This document shows positions 35,811-45,148 of a stretch of DNA of 64,000 bases, one piece after another (position 1 is the first letter of the stretch; each line of letters opens with the position of its first letter). Below the pieces are notes generated by a model that was not told the DNA's origin, searched no databases, and saw only the letters and a list, made by a program, of their open reading frames with translations. Made by a program: the position numbers and the translations under genes. The stretch lies in the IMG/VR virus record IMGVR_UViG_3300025098_000013, positions 114,077 through 178,076 of that record; one strand, 5' to 3'. Origin of the DNA: a virus.

Positions 35811-37607
35811 ATGAATACTAAACTAAATAAATCGGTTAAGAAGTTTTTAGATGATTATCTAAAAGATGAAAAAAAGAATTCGCCAGAACATCAAGAATCG
35901 GTTATGCTGATTATGAGAGGCGCCTTAACTGACGCTAACTTTCATAGTGAAGCAAAACAATTAGGTAAATACTTTCCAAAAGCAGGTAAGAAATACATTG
36001 GTACACCAATGGAAGATGTGATTGAAAGTAAGGGTATTGCTATTGCTAAAGCTGCAAAGTGGGATGGTCATGATATCATTGACGCATTTGCATTTTACCT
36101 AAGTATGTCAATTGGTGGTTCATTCGGAAATAGATTGATGTCACTAAAAGAATCAATTGAAGAGTCATTAGTTGAAGAGGGTGAAAAGTTAGACGAGAAG
36201 AATGTACCAACTAACCCATCTAAATGGGCTTACTATAAAGCACAAGCAAAGAAGAAGTTTGACGTATACCCATCAGCATATGCAAATGGTTGGGCTTCAA
36301 AACAATACAAAAAAGCTGGTGGTGGTTGGAAGACTGAATCAGTAAACGAAGGTATGGTAAGTCCAAGTAAAGGGCATGCTTACTATAAGTTGAGTAAAGA
36401 CACCCCAATCAAATATGTATCAGGTCATTATGGAGTCGGATTAAAAGTTCCTGGTGTATTACTTCATAACGAATATGATACAATCAAAGGTCAGAAGGGT
36501 GCTTACATTATCAATTACTTCAATCAACATTTCTATGTGGATATTAAAAACAAATTTGCATCAAGAATTGCCCATCCAGATAATAAAGAGCAAAATAAAG
36601 ATTTGAAAAAAAATATGCAGTTCTCGGCAGTTGCACCTGACCACAAAGATTGGAAGAAATATGTGAAGGAATCAGTAAACGAAGGTTATGGTAAATTCAT
36701 TAAAGCTAAAAACCTTACTGATATCATTAAATTATCAAAGCAAAAGAAAAACGCAACATTCTATGTAACTGATGATAACAATTCTCGTATTGGTGCATTT
36801 TATTTAAAGAATGGTAAGTTTGCTAAAGCAACTACTGCAAACCCTAGCTATGATTTACAAAATAACAAAACTAAGTTAAGAGATAGAAGTGATGTAATCT
36901 ACAAGTATAAAGTAGACGAATCAGTAAACGAAGCTAAGGATAAAGTATTTGTAGTGATGTTTAAGGTCAAAAAAGATTTACCCAATAGAAGTGTAAAACC
37001 ATCTTCAGCTGTATATGCAAAAGAAGCTGATGCTAAGAAATTCTTAAAATCGGTTGAGAAAGATGGTGGTAAGGGAATGATTGTAAAGTCTAATAAACCC
37101 GTTGGTGTAAAGGTAAATGAAGCTGCAACAAGAACTGCTGTGGAAATTGGTGGTTTGACCGGTGTGAATAAAGATGCTATCCAAAAGTTTGTTGATGATA
37201 ACAAATTAGACATTGAGAAAGTATACCAATTCGTTAAGAAAGGTAAACTTGCTGATAGAATGAAGTTAGTATCTGCAATCGCAGGTAAACCTAATAACCC
37301 AGTTCAAAAGAAGATGGTTAAACAATTCGGTGAAGGTATCATCAAAGAAGCAAAAGTAAGATTGGGTAAAGACTCAGTAAACTTCAAAGTGATGGGTGAC
37401 TCAAAGGGATTGACCCTAATCGCTGCAAGTGGTAATGACTTAGATGGTCTTCAAGATGCAATTGAAAATAATGTTGATGTGAAAGAAGAATTGAGAAAGA
37501 CACTTGAGAAACAACTTAAAGTTCCAGTTGAAGTGGATAGAGATTACGATGGTGCTGGTTTTAGATTCAACATTGACTTTTACTCATTGGCTAAAAAGGT
37601 AAAGTAA
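35811..37607 (+). CDS. Modular head polyprotein with repeated ESVNE sites, 598 aa
   Basis: Several unrelated basic modules are separated by short acidic linkers: ESVNE ending at residues 180, 291 and 374, KVNE at 437 and IIKE at 513. Each ends in hydrophobic-x-Glu, the T4 prohead-protease rule. One module has PSKWAYYKAQAKKKF, then YPSAYANGWASKQYKKAGGGW, a phage domain of unknown function that I recall from other T4-like genomes. Cleavage by the gp21 homologue (44510) would release about six small basic proteins. It is preceded by a GGGG ribosome site. The polyprotein interpretation is inference from the repeated sites. Confidence 0.62.
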   Translation: MNTKLNKSVKKFLDDYLKDEKKNSPEHQESVMLIMRGALTDANFHSEAKQLGKYFPKAGKKYIGTPMEDVIESKGIAIAKAAKWDGHDIIDAFAFYLSMSIGGSFGNRLMSLKESIEESLVEEGEKLDEKNVPTNPSKWAYYKAQAKKKFDVYPSAYANGWASKQYKKAGGGWKTESVNEGMVSPSKGHAYYKLSKDTPIKYVSGHYGVGLKVPGVLLHNEYDTIKGQKGAYIINYFNQHFYVDIKNKFASRIAHPDNKEQNKDLKKNMQFSAVAPDHKDWKKYVKESVNEGYGKFIKAKNLTDIIKLSKQKKNATFYVTDDNNSRIGAFYLKNGKFAKATTANPSYDLQNNKTKLRDRSDVIYKYKVDESVNEAKDKVFVVMFKVKKDLPNRSVKPSSAVYAKEADAKKFLKSVEKDGGKGMIVKSNKPVGVKVNEAATRTAVEIGGLTGVNKDAIQKFVDDNKLDIEKVYQFVKKGKLADRMKLVSAIAGKPNNPVQKKMVKQFGEGIIKEAKVRLGKDSVNFKVMGDSKGLTLIAASGNDLDGLQDAIENNVDVKEELRKTLEKQLKVPVEVDRDYDGAGFRFNIDFYSLAKKVK

Positions 37608-37608
37608 G

Positions 37609-38478
37609 ATGACTAAAACACAACTCAAGGAATTAATCAGAGAAGAATACCATAACGTAAAAGACTTTATGGAAGATAAGTATGGTTTTACTCCTGAGCT
37701 GGGTAAGGTCATTGACAACCCATATGTATCATCATTTAAAAATGAAGCTACATATTCAAGTGGATTATATATGATACTTGACAAAGATGGTAAAGTCGTT
37801 GATAAGGGTCTTGAAAGTAATATGTGGTATTCCTTTGAAAAATATAGAGGTAAAGGAACACACTATATCGTATCAAAGAAAAACCTAAGTAAAGCACAAT
37901 CACTTATCAAAAAATATCAGTCAGACCTTAGTAATACTAAGTTCAGAGATTCGATGTTTAAATTGTACAAGGAATCAGTATCAACTGAAGCGTTATCAGA
38001 TTATGAAAAAGATGGTGCTGACTACGAACAATTATACAAAGATTACTTATACTCTAAGAAGAGAAAAACCGAAGGTGATGAAGTAATCGATGAGTATGAT
38101 GTTGATACTATTGAAGAGACGACTGATTTCATAAACTTTATGAAAGAATACTCTCAGATGTTAAATTTACATAAAGAGCAGAATAGTGATATCTACGCAC
38201 TAAACCCAACACTTGATGAAGCAGAGTATCAAGGTCGTGACGTAAAACTTGGTAAACCAATGCAAGGTGATGTTAAGAAGTTTAAAGTATACGTAAAGAA
38301 TCCAAAGGGAAATGTTGTAAAGGTAAACTTCGGACATGGTGGAACATCTGCAAAGGGTAAAACAATGTCTATCAAAAAGAATGACCCTGCGAGACGTAAG
38401 GCATTTAGAGCAAGACATAATTGTGATAATCCTGGACCACGACATAAAGCTAGATATTGGTCTTGTCGTAAGTGGTAA
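37609..38478 (+). CDS. Head-type protein with basic Cys-rich C-terminal domain, 289 aa
   Basis: The leader LKELIREEYHNVKDFM resembles other leaders in this block. Residues about 48-125 (YMILDKDGKVVDKG, HYIVSKKNLSKAQSLIKKYQ, FRDSMFKLYKESV) resemble a module in the protein at 45148. The C-terminal 80 residues (FGHGGTSAKGKTMSIKKNDP, FRARHNCDNPG, ARYWSCRKW) match a conserved virion-protein domain of T4-like marine phages, as I recall. It also contains an ESVSTE site. The function is unknown; DNA contact inside the head is plausible from charge. Confidence 0.6.
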   Translation: MTKTQLKELIREEYHNVKDFMEDKYGFTPELGKVIDNPYVSSFKNEATYSSGLYMILDKDGKVVDKGLESNMWYSFEKYRGKGTHYIVSKKNLSKAQSLIKKYQSDLSNTKFRDSMFKLYKESVSTEALSDYEKDGADYEQLYKDYLYSKKRKTEGDEVIDEYDVDTIEETTDFINFMKEYSQMLNLHKEQNSDIYALNPTLDEAEYQGRDVKLGKPMQGDVKKFKVYVKNPKGNVVKVNFGHGGTSAKGKTMSIKKNDPARRKAFRARHNCDNPGPRHKARYWSCRKW

Positions 38479-38497
38479 CTTAATTAACTCCGAGTTA

Positions 38498-38507
38498 CAT
38501 ACTTATA
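38498..38507 (+). promoter_or_regulatory. Late-promoter-like motif CATACTTATA
   Basis: The motif ends 31 bases before the ATG at 38539, in the only gap between two closely packed blocks. Confidence 0.5.
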
Positions 38508-38538
38508 TAAACAAGTAAGTTTAACAAAAGAGAGAATT

Positions 38539-38856
38539 ATGACAAAACTTAAAAATTGGTTCATCGGTCTATGGAATAGATTATTGAACAAAACTACCAT
38601 TGATGAACAAATCATGGAAACAGTAGCAGATGCAAAGGAAAAGCTAGAATCAGTTAAAGAAGAGTTTGCTGATGTAGCAGAAGAACTTAAAGACGTAATG
38701 TCGGCCATTAAGGGAAAGGTTACTAAAAGTAAACTTCGTTCGATGACAAAAGTACAAATGCTTGAAGCTGCTAAAAAAGACCACAATGTTGATTTGGATT
38801 CTAAACTAAACAAGACGAATCTAATTAATAAAGTTTACGAACTTTACAACAAGTAA
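38539..38856 (+). CDS. Helical protein, 105 aa
   Basis: The N-terminus (LKNWFIGLWNRLLNKTTIDE) is amphipathic and Trp-rich, the middle is a charged coiled helix, and the C-terminus (SKLRSMTKVQMLEAAKK, LNKTNLINKVYELY) resembles SAP-like helical motifs. A GAGAGAA site precedes the ATG. Similar small proteins occur upstream of terminase in marine T4-like phages, as I recall. A small-terminase role is possible but not supported by any motif. Confidence 0.58.
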   Translation: MTKLKNWFIGLWNRLLNKTTIDEQIMETVADAKEKLESVKEEFADVAEELKDVMSAIKGKVTKSKLRSMTKVQMLEAAKKDHNVDLDSKLNKTNLINKVYELYNK

Positions 38857-38859
38857 TTT

Positions 38860-39441
38860 GTGAGAAATTATTTCGGAGATATCAAGACCCTTCTGATAGT
38901 AGTATTAGGAGTTATTATATTTTTGACACGTGGTTGTCAGAACGGGTCTGATATTACCGAACCACAAGTTATTACTGAAGTAGTCACAAAATGGGATACT
39001 GTACAAATTGAAAAAACCAAGTACATCCCAAAGGTAGTGGAGAAGGTAGTAGTTAATATTGATACATTTACTACACCAATTGATACATTATCAGTATTAA
39101 AAGATTATTACGCAAAATACTTTTATACTGACACTATTATTATAGATTCGCTAGGTTATGTTACTATTAACGATACGATAACACGTAACCTAATTTCATT
39201 TAGAGATGTTCAATCCGAAATACTCATCCCAACAACTACAATTACTAATACTGTTTACATCAACAAACGTGAACTCTATGTGGGTACTACGTTAAATGGT
39301 GACCGAACTCAATTATATAACTTGAGCGGTAATCTTTTATACAAAACAAAAAAACGTAATGTATATAATATTGGGGTAGGTGTAGATAGTGACTTCAAGC
39401 CCGTTTACACAATTGGTATGTATTGGAAGTTTGGTAAATAA
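38860..39441 (+). CDS. Membrane-anchored protein of possible envelope role, 193 aa, GTG start
   Basis: Residues 9-24 form a hydrophobic anchor (LLIVVLGVIIFLT) followed by RGC, a weak lipoprotein-like site. The rest is rich in Val, Thr and Asp and probably faces the periplasm. The C-terminus has beta strands (YNIGVGVDSDF, YTIGMYWKFGK) like a small barrel-type edge. It could be a spanin-like lysis component or an envelope protein, but no family is recognised. It precedes the terminase gene by 8 bases. Confidence 0.52.
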   Translation: MRNYFGDIKTLLIVVLGVIIFLTRGCQNGSDITEPQVITEVVTKWDTVQIEKTKYIPKVVEKVVVNIDTFTTPIDTLSVLKDYYAKYFYTDTIIIDSLGYVTINDTITRNLISFRDVQSEILIPTTTITNTVYINKRELYVGTTLNGDRTQLYNLSGNLLYKTKKRNVYNIGVGVDSDFKPVYTIGMYWKFGK

Positions 39442-39449
39442 TAGGTGAT

Positions 39450-41024
39450 ATGCCAAAAGATATAAAAACACTAATCAGGGAAGAGTGGGTTAAGTGTGCT
39501 AAGGATCCAGTATATTTCTTCAAGAAGTATTGTTATATCCAACACCCCCACCGAGGTAAGATTTTATTTAATCTTTACCCATTTCAAGAAGACTTAATGA
39601 CAAGTGTAAATGAGGAACGATTCAACGTAATCCTCAAGTCACGTCAGTTGGGTATCTCAACACTATCAGCCGGGTATTCACTATGGTTGATGTTGTTTCA
39701 TGAAGATAAAAACATTCTTGTAATTGCTACCAAACAAGAGGTAGCTAAGAATCTTGTTACTAAGGTAAGATTCATGCATGATAATTTACCAACGTGGCTA
39801 AAGGGTCAGACTGAAGAAGATAACAAACTATCCTTACGATTACGAAATGGTTCTCAAATTAAAGCAACATCTGCCGCAGGTGATGCTGGTCGTTCTGAAG
39901 CATTATCAATGTTGATTATCGATGAGGCTGCATTCATTAACAATGTAGAAGAGATTTGGACTTCGGCACAATCTACACTTTCTACCGGTGGTGGTGCTAT
40001 TGTATTATCTACTCCAAATGGTGTGGGTAATTGGTTTCACAAGATTTGGGTTCAAGGTCAACAAGGAGACCAGTGGAATCCAACCGAATTACATTGGACG
40101 GTACATCCTGAGAGAAATCAATTGTGGAGAGATGAACAAGAGAAATTATTAGGAGCTAAGGGCGCAGCACAAGAGTGTGATTGTGACTTTATCAGTTCTG
40201 GCCATACGGTAGTTGAAGGTGCTACATTACAATGGTACGAAGAAACGTATGTAAAAGACCCAATTGAAAAACGTGGGTTTGATGGTAACTATTGGTTATG
40301 GGACTATCCAAATTATTCTCGTGATTATGTAGTAGTTGCCGATGTCGCAAGAGGTGACTCATCCGATTATTCAGCATTCCATGTATTCGATGTAGAGACT
40401 GTTGAACAAGTAGCAGAATACAAAGGTAAGATTGATACTAAACAATATGGTGCAATGTTAACTTCGGTAGCGGCGGAATGGAACAACGCAATGTTGGTGA
40501 TTGAAAACGCAAATATTGGTTGGGCAGTGATACAAGAAGTAATTGATAGAAACTATGATAATCTATATTATTCATATAGAGATGTAGGTTACATAGATGA
40601 TGATATACATCTCAGAAAAGGTTTTGACTTAAAACGTAAAGAGGATATGGTTCCTGGATTTTCTATGACAAGTAGAACTCGACCATTAGTAATATCTAAG
40701 TTAGATATGTATATGAGAGAGAGGACCCCTATAATCCATTCTAAGAGACTTATAGACGAATTGTTTGTATTCATATGGAATGGTAGTAGAGCTGAAGCAC
40801 AACGTGGTTATAATGATGACTTGGTGATATCATTCTCCACCGGTCTTTGGGTACGTGATACGGCATTAAAATTAAGACAACAGGGTATGGATTTAACGAG
40901 AACTACATTAGGGCATATGGGTAAGTCAAGTACCGGTGTTTATTCTAACCGTAACCTCGGCCAAGACCCATGGAAACAAAAAGACCAACATGGAAAGGAC
41001 CAAGATTTAACTTGGTTACTTTAA
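39450..41024 (+). CDS. 17: Terminase large subunit gp17
   Basis: At 524 residues it is somewhat shorter than T4 gp17 (610 aa). The ATPase has a Walker A-like SRQLGIST at 64-71, Walker B MLIIDEAAF near 153-161 and a TPNG coupling motif shortly after. The C-terminal RNase H-like nuclease begins with VVVADVARGDSSDY (first catalytic Asp near 298). The protein packages DNA through the portal and cuts the concatemer. It is directly upstream of the portal gene. Confidence 0.95.
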   Translation: MPKDIKTLIREEWVKCAKDPVYFFKKYCYIQHPHRGKILFNLYPFQEDLMTSVNEERFNVILKSRQLGISTLSAGYSLWLMLFHEDKNILVIATKQEVAKNLVTKVRFMHDNLPTWLKGQTEEDNKLSLRLRNGSQIKATSAAGDAGRSEALSMLIIDEAAFINNVEEIWTSAQSTLSTGGGAIVLSTPNGVGNWFHKIWVQGQQGDQWNPTELHWTVHPERNQLWRDEQEKLLGAKGAAQECDCDFISSGHTVVEGATLQWYEETYVKDPIEKRGFDGNYWLWDYPNYSRDYVVVADVARGDSSDYSAFHVFDVETVEQVAEYKGKIDTKQYGAMLTSVAAEWNNAMLVIENANIGWAVIQEVIDRNYDNLYYSYRDVGYIDDDIHLRKGFDLKRKEDMVPGFSMTSRTRPLVISKLDMYMRERTPIIHSKRLIDELFVFIWNGSRAEAQRGYNDDLVISFSTGLWVRDTALKLRQQGMDLTRTTLGHMGKSSTGVYSNRNLGQDPWKQKDQHGKDQDLTWLL

Positions 41025-41049
41025 ATTTGGTACTTTAATTTATTTTTTG

Positions 41050-41059
41050 TATATTTATA
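41050..41059 (+). promoter_or_regulatory. Late-promoter-like motif TATATTTATA
   Basis: The motif follows TTTTTTGTA and ends 38 bases before the portal ATG at 41098. It combines the T-run/GTATATT pattern seen near 5550 with the late motif. Confidence 0.5.
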
Positions 41060-41097
41060 ACTTGTAGAAGTATATACTTTTAGTTAGAGACGAAATT

Positions 41098-42948
41098 ATG
41101 GCAGATAAATCACTATTTAATAGGTTAGGAAAATTATTCAACACTCAAGTTGTTGTCCGTAGGATTGGTAAGGGTCGTACCCAAACTATCGATACTCAAA
41201 GACTACAATCTCAGGGTAACCTCCGTGGTTCATCTTATTACGATAGGTTTGGTAGAATGCATACCTCTCGTAGAAATTGGGAAACGTATAACAATCAATT
41301 TAATTATCATTCAAATAAATTAGAACTATATACTGATTACGAAGCAATGGATAAAGATTCCATTCTAAACTCAGTATTAGATATATACGCCGATGAGTGT
41401 ACTCTAAAAAATGACATGGGTGATGTTCTTAGAATTAAAACTAATGACGAGAACGTAAAAAAGATTCTTCACAACCTATTTTACGATGTAATGAATATTG
41501 AGTTCAATCTTTGGGCTTGGATTCGTGGTATGAATAAATATGGTGACTACTTCCTACATCTTGATATTGAAGAAGGTGTTGGTATTGTAAACGTATCACC
41601 AATGTCAGCATACGAAGTAGAAAGAGAAGAAGGGTTTAATCCCGAAAACCCATACGAAGTAAGATTTAAATTAGGTTCAATGGGTGCTGCTCATGGTGCA
41701 AGTGTAAACAAGAACGCTGATTACTTTGAGTTCTATCAAATCGCACATTTCCGTTTATTAGCAGATACAAACTTCCTTCCATATGGTCGTTCGTTGCTAG
41801 AAGGTGCAAGAAAGACTTGGAAGCAGTTGACTCTTATGGAAGATGCTATGATGATTCATAGAATTATGAGAGCACCTGAAAGACGTACATTTAAAATTGA
41901 TGTAGGTAACATTCCACCTGGTGAAGTTGATAACCACATGAGAGGTATCATTGACCAAATGAAGAAAGTACCATATCTTGACCAAAATACTGGTGACTAC
42001 AATCTCAAGTTTAATCTAATGAATATGTTAGATGATTACTACCTACCAGTTCGTGGTGGTCAAAGTGGTACTGAGATAGATACACTAAGTGGTATGGAAT
42101 TCGGTGGTATTGATGATATAGAATACCTAAGAAATAGAATGATGGCTGCACTAAAAGTACCAAAAGCATTTATTGGGTACGATGAGTCAGTTGAAGGTAA
42201 GGCAACTCTTGCACAAGAGGACATCAGATTCGCACGTTCAGTTGAGAGAATCCAAAAGATTGTTCTTTCTGAATTAACTAAGATTGCAATTGTTCACTTA
42301 TATTCACAAGGTTACGAAAACGAAGACCTTGTTAACTTTGAGTTGGAACTTACAAACCCATCTATCATATACGAACAAGAGAAAGCTGCATTGTGGTCTG
42401 AGAAGGTATCATTGGTATCTGATATGAAAGACCTCAAAATGGTTTCTCAAGAATGGATGTATAAGAACATATTCAATATGAGTGATGATGAGTGGGCTCT
42501 TGAACAAGGTAAAGTTATTGGAGATTTAAAACTCGGATTTAGACAAGCTCAAATTGAAGATGAAGGTAATGATCCAGTTAAAACTGGCGAGTCATTTGGC
42601 ACACCACACGATTTGGCACAAATGCATCAAACACCTAACGATGATGGTGGTTCTCCTGAAGGTGGGTTTGATGGCGCTGGTAGACCATCAACATCAGGTA
42701 ACTATAAAACGGATGATAGTGCATTTGGCAGAGACCCACTTGGTCAAAAGACCGATATTAAACCAGCCGCAACATATCATAAGTATAAAAATTCACCACT
42801 TGCTTACGAGCAAACACAAGCTTTGAAATCATCTTTGAAAAACGTTAAACGCAAAACAACTAAGATTCTAAATGAATCTTTATTAGAAGATGAAAAGGCT
42901 GAATCGGGTTTATTAGATGAGAGAAATCTTATCGATGACACGATTTGA
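41098..42948 (+). CDS. 20: Portal vertex protein gp20
   Basis: This 616-residue protein (T4 gp20 524 aa) has the family core: LELYTDYEAMDKDSILNSVL near 80-100, FRLLADTNFLPYGRSLLEGA near 218-237, and MIHRIMRAPERRTFKIDVGN near 252-271. The C-terminal extension is polar with Gly/Asp stretches and ends with LNESLLEDEKAESG. Twelve copies would form the portal through which DNA enters, and it nucleates head assembly. It lies between terminase and the prohead core genes, as in T4. Confidence 0.95.
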   Translation: MADKSLFNRLGKLFNTQVVVRRIGKGRTQTIDTQRLQSQGNLRGSSYYDRFGRMHTSRRNWETYNNQFNYHSNKLELYTDYEAMDKDSILNSVLDIYADECTLKNDMGDVLRIKTNDENVKKILHNLFYDVMNIEFNLWAWIRGMNKYGDYFLHLDIEEGVGIVNVSPMSAYEVEREEGFNPENPYEVRFKLGSMGAAHGASVNKNADYFEFYQIAHFRLLADTNFLPYGRSLLEGARKTWKQLTLMEDAMMIHRIMRAPERRTFKIDVGNIPPGEVDNHMRGIIDQMKKVPYLDQNTGDYNLKFNLMNMLDDYYLPVRGGQSGTEIDTLSGMEFGGIDDIEYLRNRMMAALKVPKAFIGYDESVEGKATLAQEDIRFARSVERIQKIVLSELTKIAIVHLYSQGYENEDLVNFELELTNPSIIYEQEKAALWSEKVSLVSDMKDLKMVSQEWMYKNIFNMSDDEWALEQGKVIGDLKLGFRQAQIEDEGNDPVKTGESFGTPHDLAQMHQTPNDDGGSPEGGFDGAGRPSTSGNYKTDDSAFGRDPLGQKTDIKPAATYHKYKNSPLAYEQTQALKSSLKNVKRKTTKILNESLLEDEKAESGLLDERNLIDDTI

Positions 42949-42958
42949 TGAGTTTTTA

Positions 42959-42968
42959 CATATTTATA
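42959..42968 (+). promoter_or_regulatory. Late-promoter-like motif CATATTTATA
   Basis: The motif ends 29 bases before the ATG at 42998 in a 49-base gap after the portal gene. Confidence 0.5.
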
Positions 42969-42997
42969 AATTGGAATAGTAATAGATAAGGTTTACA

Positions 42998-43843
42998 ATG
43001 GCCAAATTAAAACACAGCAAGTTTAAAAATACGGGTATTCTATTTGAATTACTCGTAAAGCAAATCGCATCCGATACACTTGCGAACAAAGATTCTCTTG
43101 CCTTGGAAATAATAAAGAAACATTTCAAAAGAGGTACTGAATTAAACAAAGAGTTAAAATTGTATCAATCTTTAACTAAAGAAAACTTCGATAACCAATA
43201 TCAGGCTCAGGAGTTTTTAAATATTGTATTGGAAGAACGTGGTAGTTTAAATGAGGGTATTCTTCGTAGACAAAAGTATAATTTGATTAAATCAATCAAA
43301 GAGTCATTTGTTATGGAGGACTTCTTTAAATATCGTGTTACTAATTATCGTGAAATGGCATCGGTTTACAAAATGTTTGAAAATACAAGTTTGACATCTC
43401 CAAAAGAGTACGTTACTTGTAAAAATACAATACTCGAAGTAATCACTAAATCAAATGTTGAGATTGTAACTGAATCTGATAATACTGAGTATAACAACCA
43501 ATCTAAAGAAGTTAGGTTGTTGGCTTATAAGTTCTTGGTTGAATCATTTAACTCAAAGTACACAACTTTATCAGAAGAACAAAAGATGATTTTAAAGAAT
43601 TATATCAACAACGTTGATAATTCAACTAAATTAAAGTCATTTGTTATAACTGAAGTTAAGAAACTAAAGAAAAGTTTCAAAGCAGTAGATGTATCGGATA
43701 AAGTAGCACAAATAAAACTAAATGAAACTGTAAATCTTATTGATAACATTACAAATTCTAAAATAATCAATGAGAATCAGATTTTATCTCTTCTAAGATA
43801 TCATGAACTTTTACAAGAGTTACGGAGGGTTTCAAATGTCTAA
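42998..43843 (+). CDS. Conserved head-region protein, 281 aa
   Basis: The start MAKLKHSKFKNTGILFELLV is a conserved opening in proteins located between portal and protease in marine T4-like phages, from memory. The product is helical, with mixed charge and no membrane or catalytic motif. Its last 8 bases overlap the next gene. A role in head assembly is inferred from context only. Confidence 0.68.
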   Translation: MAKLKHSKFKNTGILFELLVKQIASDTLANKDSLALEIIKKHFKRGTELNKELKLYQSLTKENFDNQYQAQEFLNIVLEERGSLNEGILRRQKYNLIKSIKESFVMEDFFKYRVTNYREMASVYKMFENTSLTSPKEYVTCKNTILEVITKSNVEIVTESDNTEYNNQSKEVRLLAYKFLVESFNSKYTTLSEEQKMILKNYINNVDNSTKLKSFVITEVKKLKKSFKAVDVSDKVAQIKLNETVNLIDNITNSKIINENQILSLLRYHELLQELRRVSNV

Positions 43844-44366
43844 ATTCTTACTAGAACAATTGGAAGGTAAGTTTGAAGAGCTGGAGTCAATCGAAACTCT
43901 TAAAGAGGAAGAGGTAGATGAGGCTAATGTAACATCTAATATGGATGGGGGAGCAGGCCCACCTAAAACTCCTAACGCATTTGCAAAGAGTGAAGATGAA
44001 GATGATTTGGATACTGACCACATAGAGGTACTTGGTTATAAAAAACCAAAGAAAACAAAAAAGATAAATACGGAGTCTAAAACTATGAAGAAATTAGAAG
44101 ATAAGCTAGAACGTATAATCGAAGCTACTTATAGAGATTACAAAAAAGATGACTCTATGAAGGCACATCAAAAAGTAAATAAATCTATCAAAGAGATTAA
44201 TCGAATGATGTACGAAGTTGAAAAGATTGTAAATCAGAACACTAAGTTAAAAAATGAAATGGGTGTATCTAATGAACAATATTGGAAGTCTACACAAAAA
44301 AGATTCGGTAAGATTTCAGAAAGAATGTTAAAAGTTGCTCGTAACTTAAAAGAATTGAGCGCATAG
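43836..44366 (+). CDS. Prohead core-like acidic/helical protein, 176 aa
   Basis: The ATG at 43836 has a strong ribosome site (GGAGGG at 43824-43829), which decides against the in-frame extension at 43803. The N-terminus SKFLLEQLEGKFEELE is helical and acidic, a Gly/Pro linker follows near residues 35-48, and the C-terminal half is a basic coiled helix. The layout fits an internal core or scaffold accessory protein, but no family is certain. Confidence 0.6.
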   Translation: MSKFLLEQLEGKFEELESIETLKEEEVDEANVTSNMDGGAGPPKTPNAFAKSEDEDDLDTDHIEVLGYKKPKKTKKINTESKTMKKLEDKLERIIEATYRDYKKDDSMKAHQKVNKSIKEINRMMYEVEKIVNQNTKLKNEMGVSNEQYWKSTQKRFGKISERMLKVARNLKELSA

Positions 44367-44367
44367 T

Positions 44368-44508
44368 ATGTCGTGTGGGTGTAATAAAAATAAATTAAAC
44401 GAAGACCTCGAAGTACAAGACCTCGAAGATATCAGACTATTGATACGTAGAGAACTTGCAAGAGTGTTCTTTGATTTATATCGTAAGAAAAAGGTGTGGG
44501 AAAACTAA
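44368..44508 (+). CDS. Small protein MSCGC, 46 aa
   Basis: An ATG two bases after the upstream stop opens 46 codons ending in TAA at 44506-44508. It starts MSCGCNKNKLNEDLEVQDLE and ends with a basic helix (FFDLYRKKKVWEN). It fills the gap exactly between two head genes, so it is probably a real gene. A CxC pair and an LNE site are notable. T4 has small core proteins (gp67, gp68) in the same region, but similarity cannot be claimed. Confidence 0.6.
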   Translation: MSCGCNKNKLNEDLEVQDLEDIRLLIRRELARVFFDLYRKKKVWEN

Positions 44509-44509
44509 G

Positions 44510-45148
44510 ATGAAACAACTACTTGTAGATACAATGATATTTGAAGTAACACCTACTATGTTACAAGAAGCAAAGGACCAGACTGGTCGTTTCTTAGTAA
44601 ATGGTGTGTTACAACGTGCTGATGCTAAAAACCAAAATGGTAGAGTGTATCCACGTAACATCTTAGAACGTGAAGTAAAGAAATACCAAGGACGTGAAAT
44701 CAAAGAGAATCGTGCTTATGGTGAATTGGACCATCCTGAAAGTGGTGTAGTCGAATTAAAGAACACATCACACATTATCCGTGAAGTATCATGGAATGGT
44801 GATGATGTTGTTGGAACAGTTGAAATACTAAATACACCAGCTGGAAAGATTTTACAAGAATTAGTAAAAGCTGGGTGTACTGTTGGTATCTCGTCAAGAG
44901 GTATGGGTTCCGTAAAACAAATTGGTGAAGACACCGTCGCAGTAGAACAAGACTTTGATTTGATATGTTGGGACTTTGTTTCTAACCCATCAACTCATGG
45001 AGCATTTCTCTCACCAACAAACGAGGGTACGATAAACGAATCGGTTACTGTTAAAAAGAATACTTATAAATACAATAAAGCTAACAATATGATGAGAGAC
45101 ATCATGTGTGAGGTTGGTGGATATTGTGAATGTGATTTTGGAGTATAA
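44510..45148 (+). CDS. 21: Prohead protease gp21
   Basis: With the ATG at 44510 the protein has 212 residues, the same length as T4 gp21. The upstream in-frame start at 44456 would overlap the small gene at 44368 and is less likely. Catalytic motifs are GELDHPES (His75) and VGISSRGMGS (Ser128 or 129), with FDLICWDFVSNPSTHGAF after them. The enzyme cleaves scaffold and head proteins after hydrophobic-x-Glu. Many such sites occur in neighbouring genes, which supports its role. Confidence 0.93.
   Translation: MKQLLVDTMIFEVTPTMLQEAKDQTGRFLVNGVLQRADAKNQNGRVYPRNILEREVKKYQGREIKENRAYGELDHPESGVVELKNTSHIIREVSWNGDDVVGTVEILNTPAGKILQELVKAGCTVGISSRGMGSVKQIGEDTVAVEQDFDLICWDFVSNPSTHGAFLSPTNEGTINESVTVKKNTYKYNKANNMMRDIMCEVGGYCECDFGV

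Noticed and set aside
38539-38856. Small terminase subunit (gp16) upstream of gp17
   Set aside because: Position fits and the protein is helical, but no DNA-binding or oligomerisation motif can be recognised.
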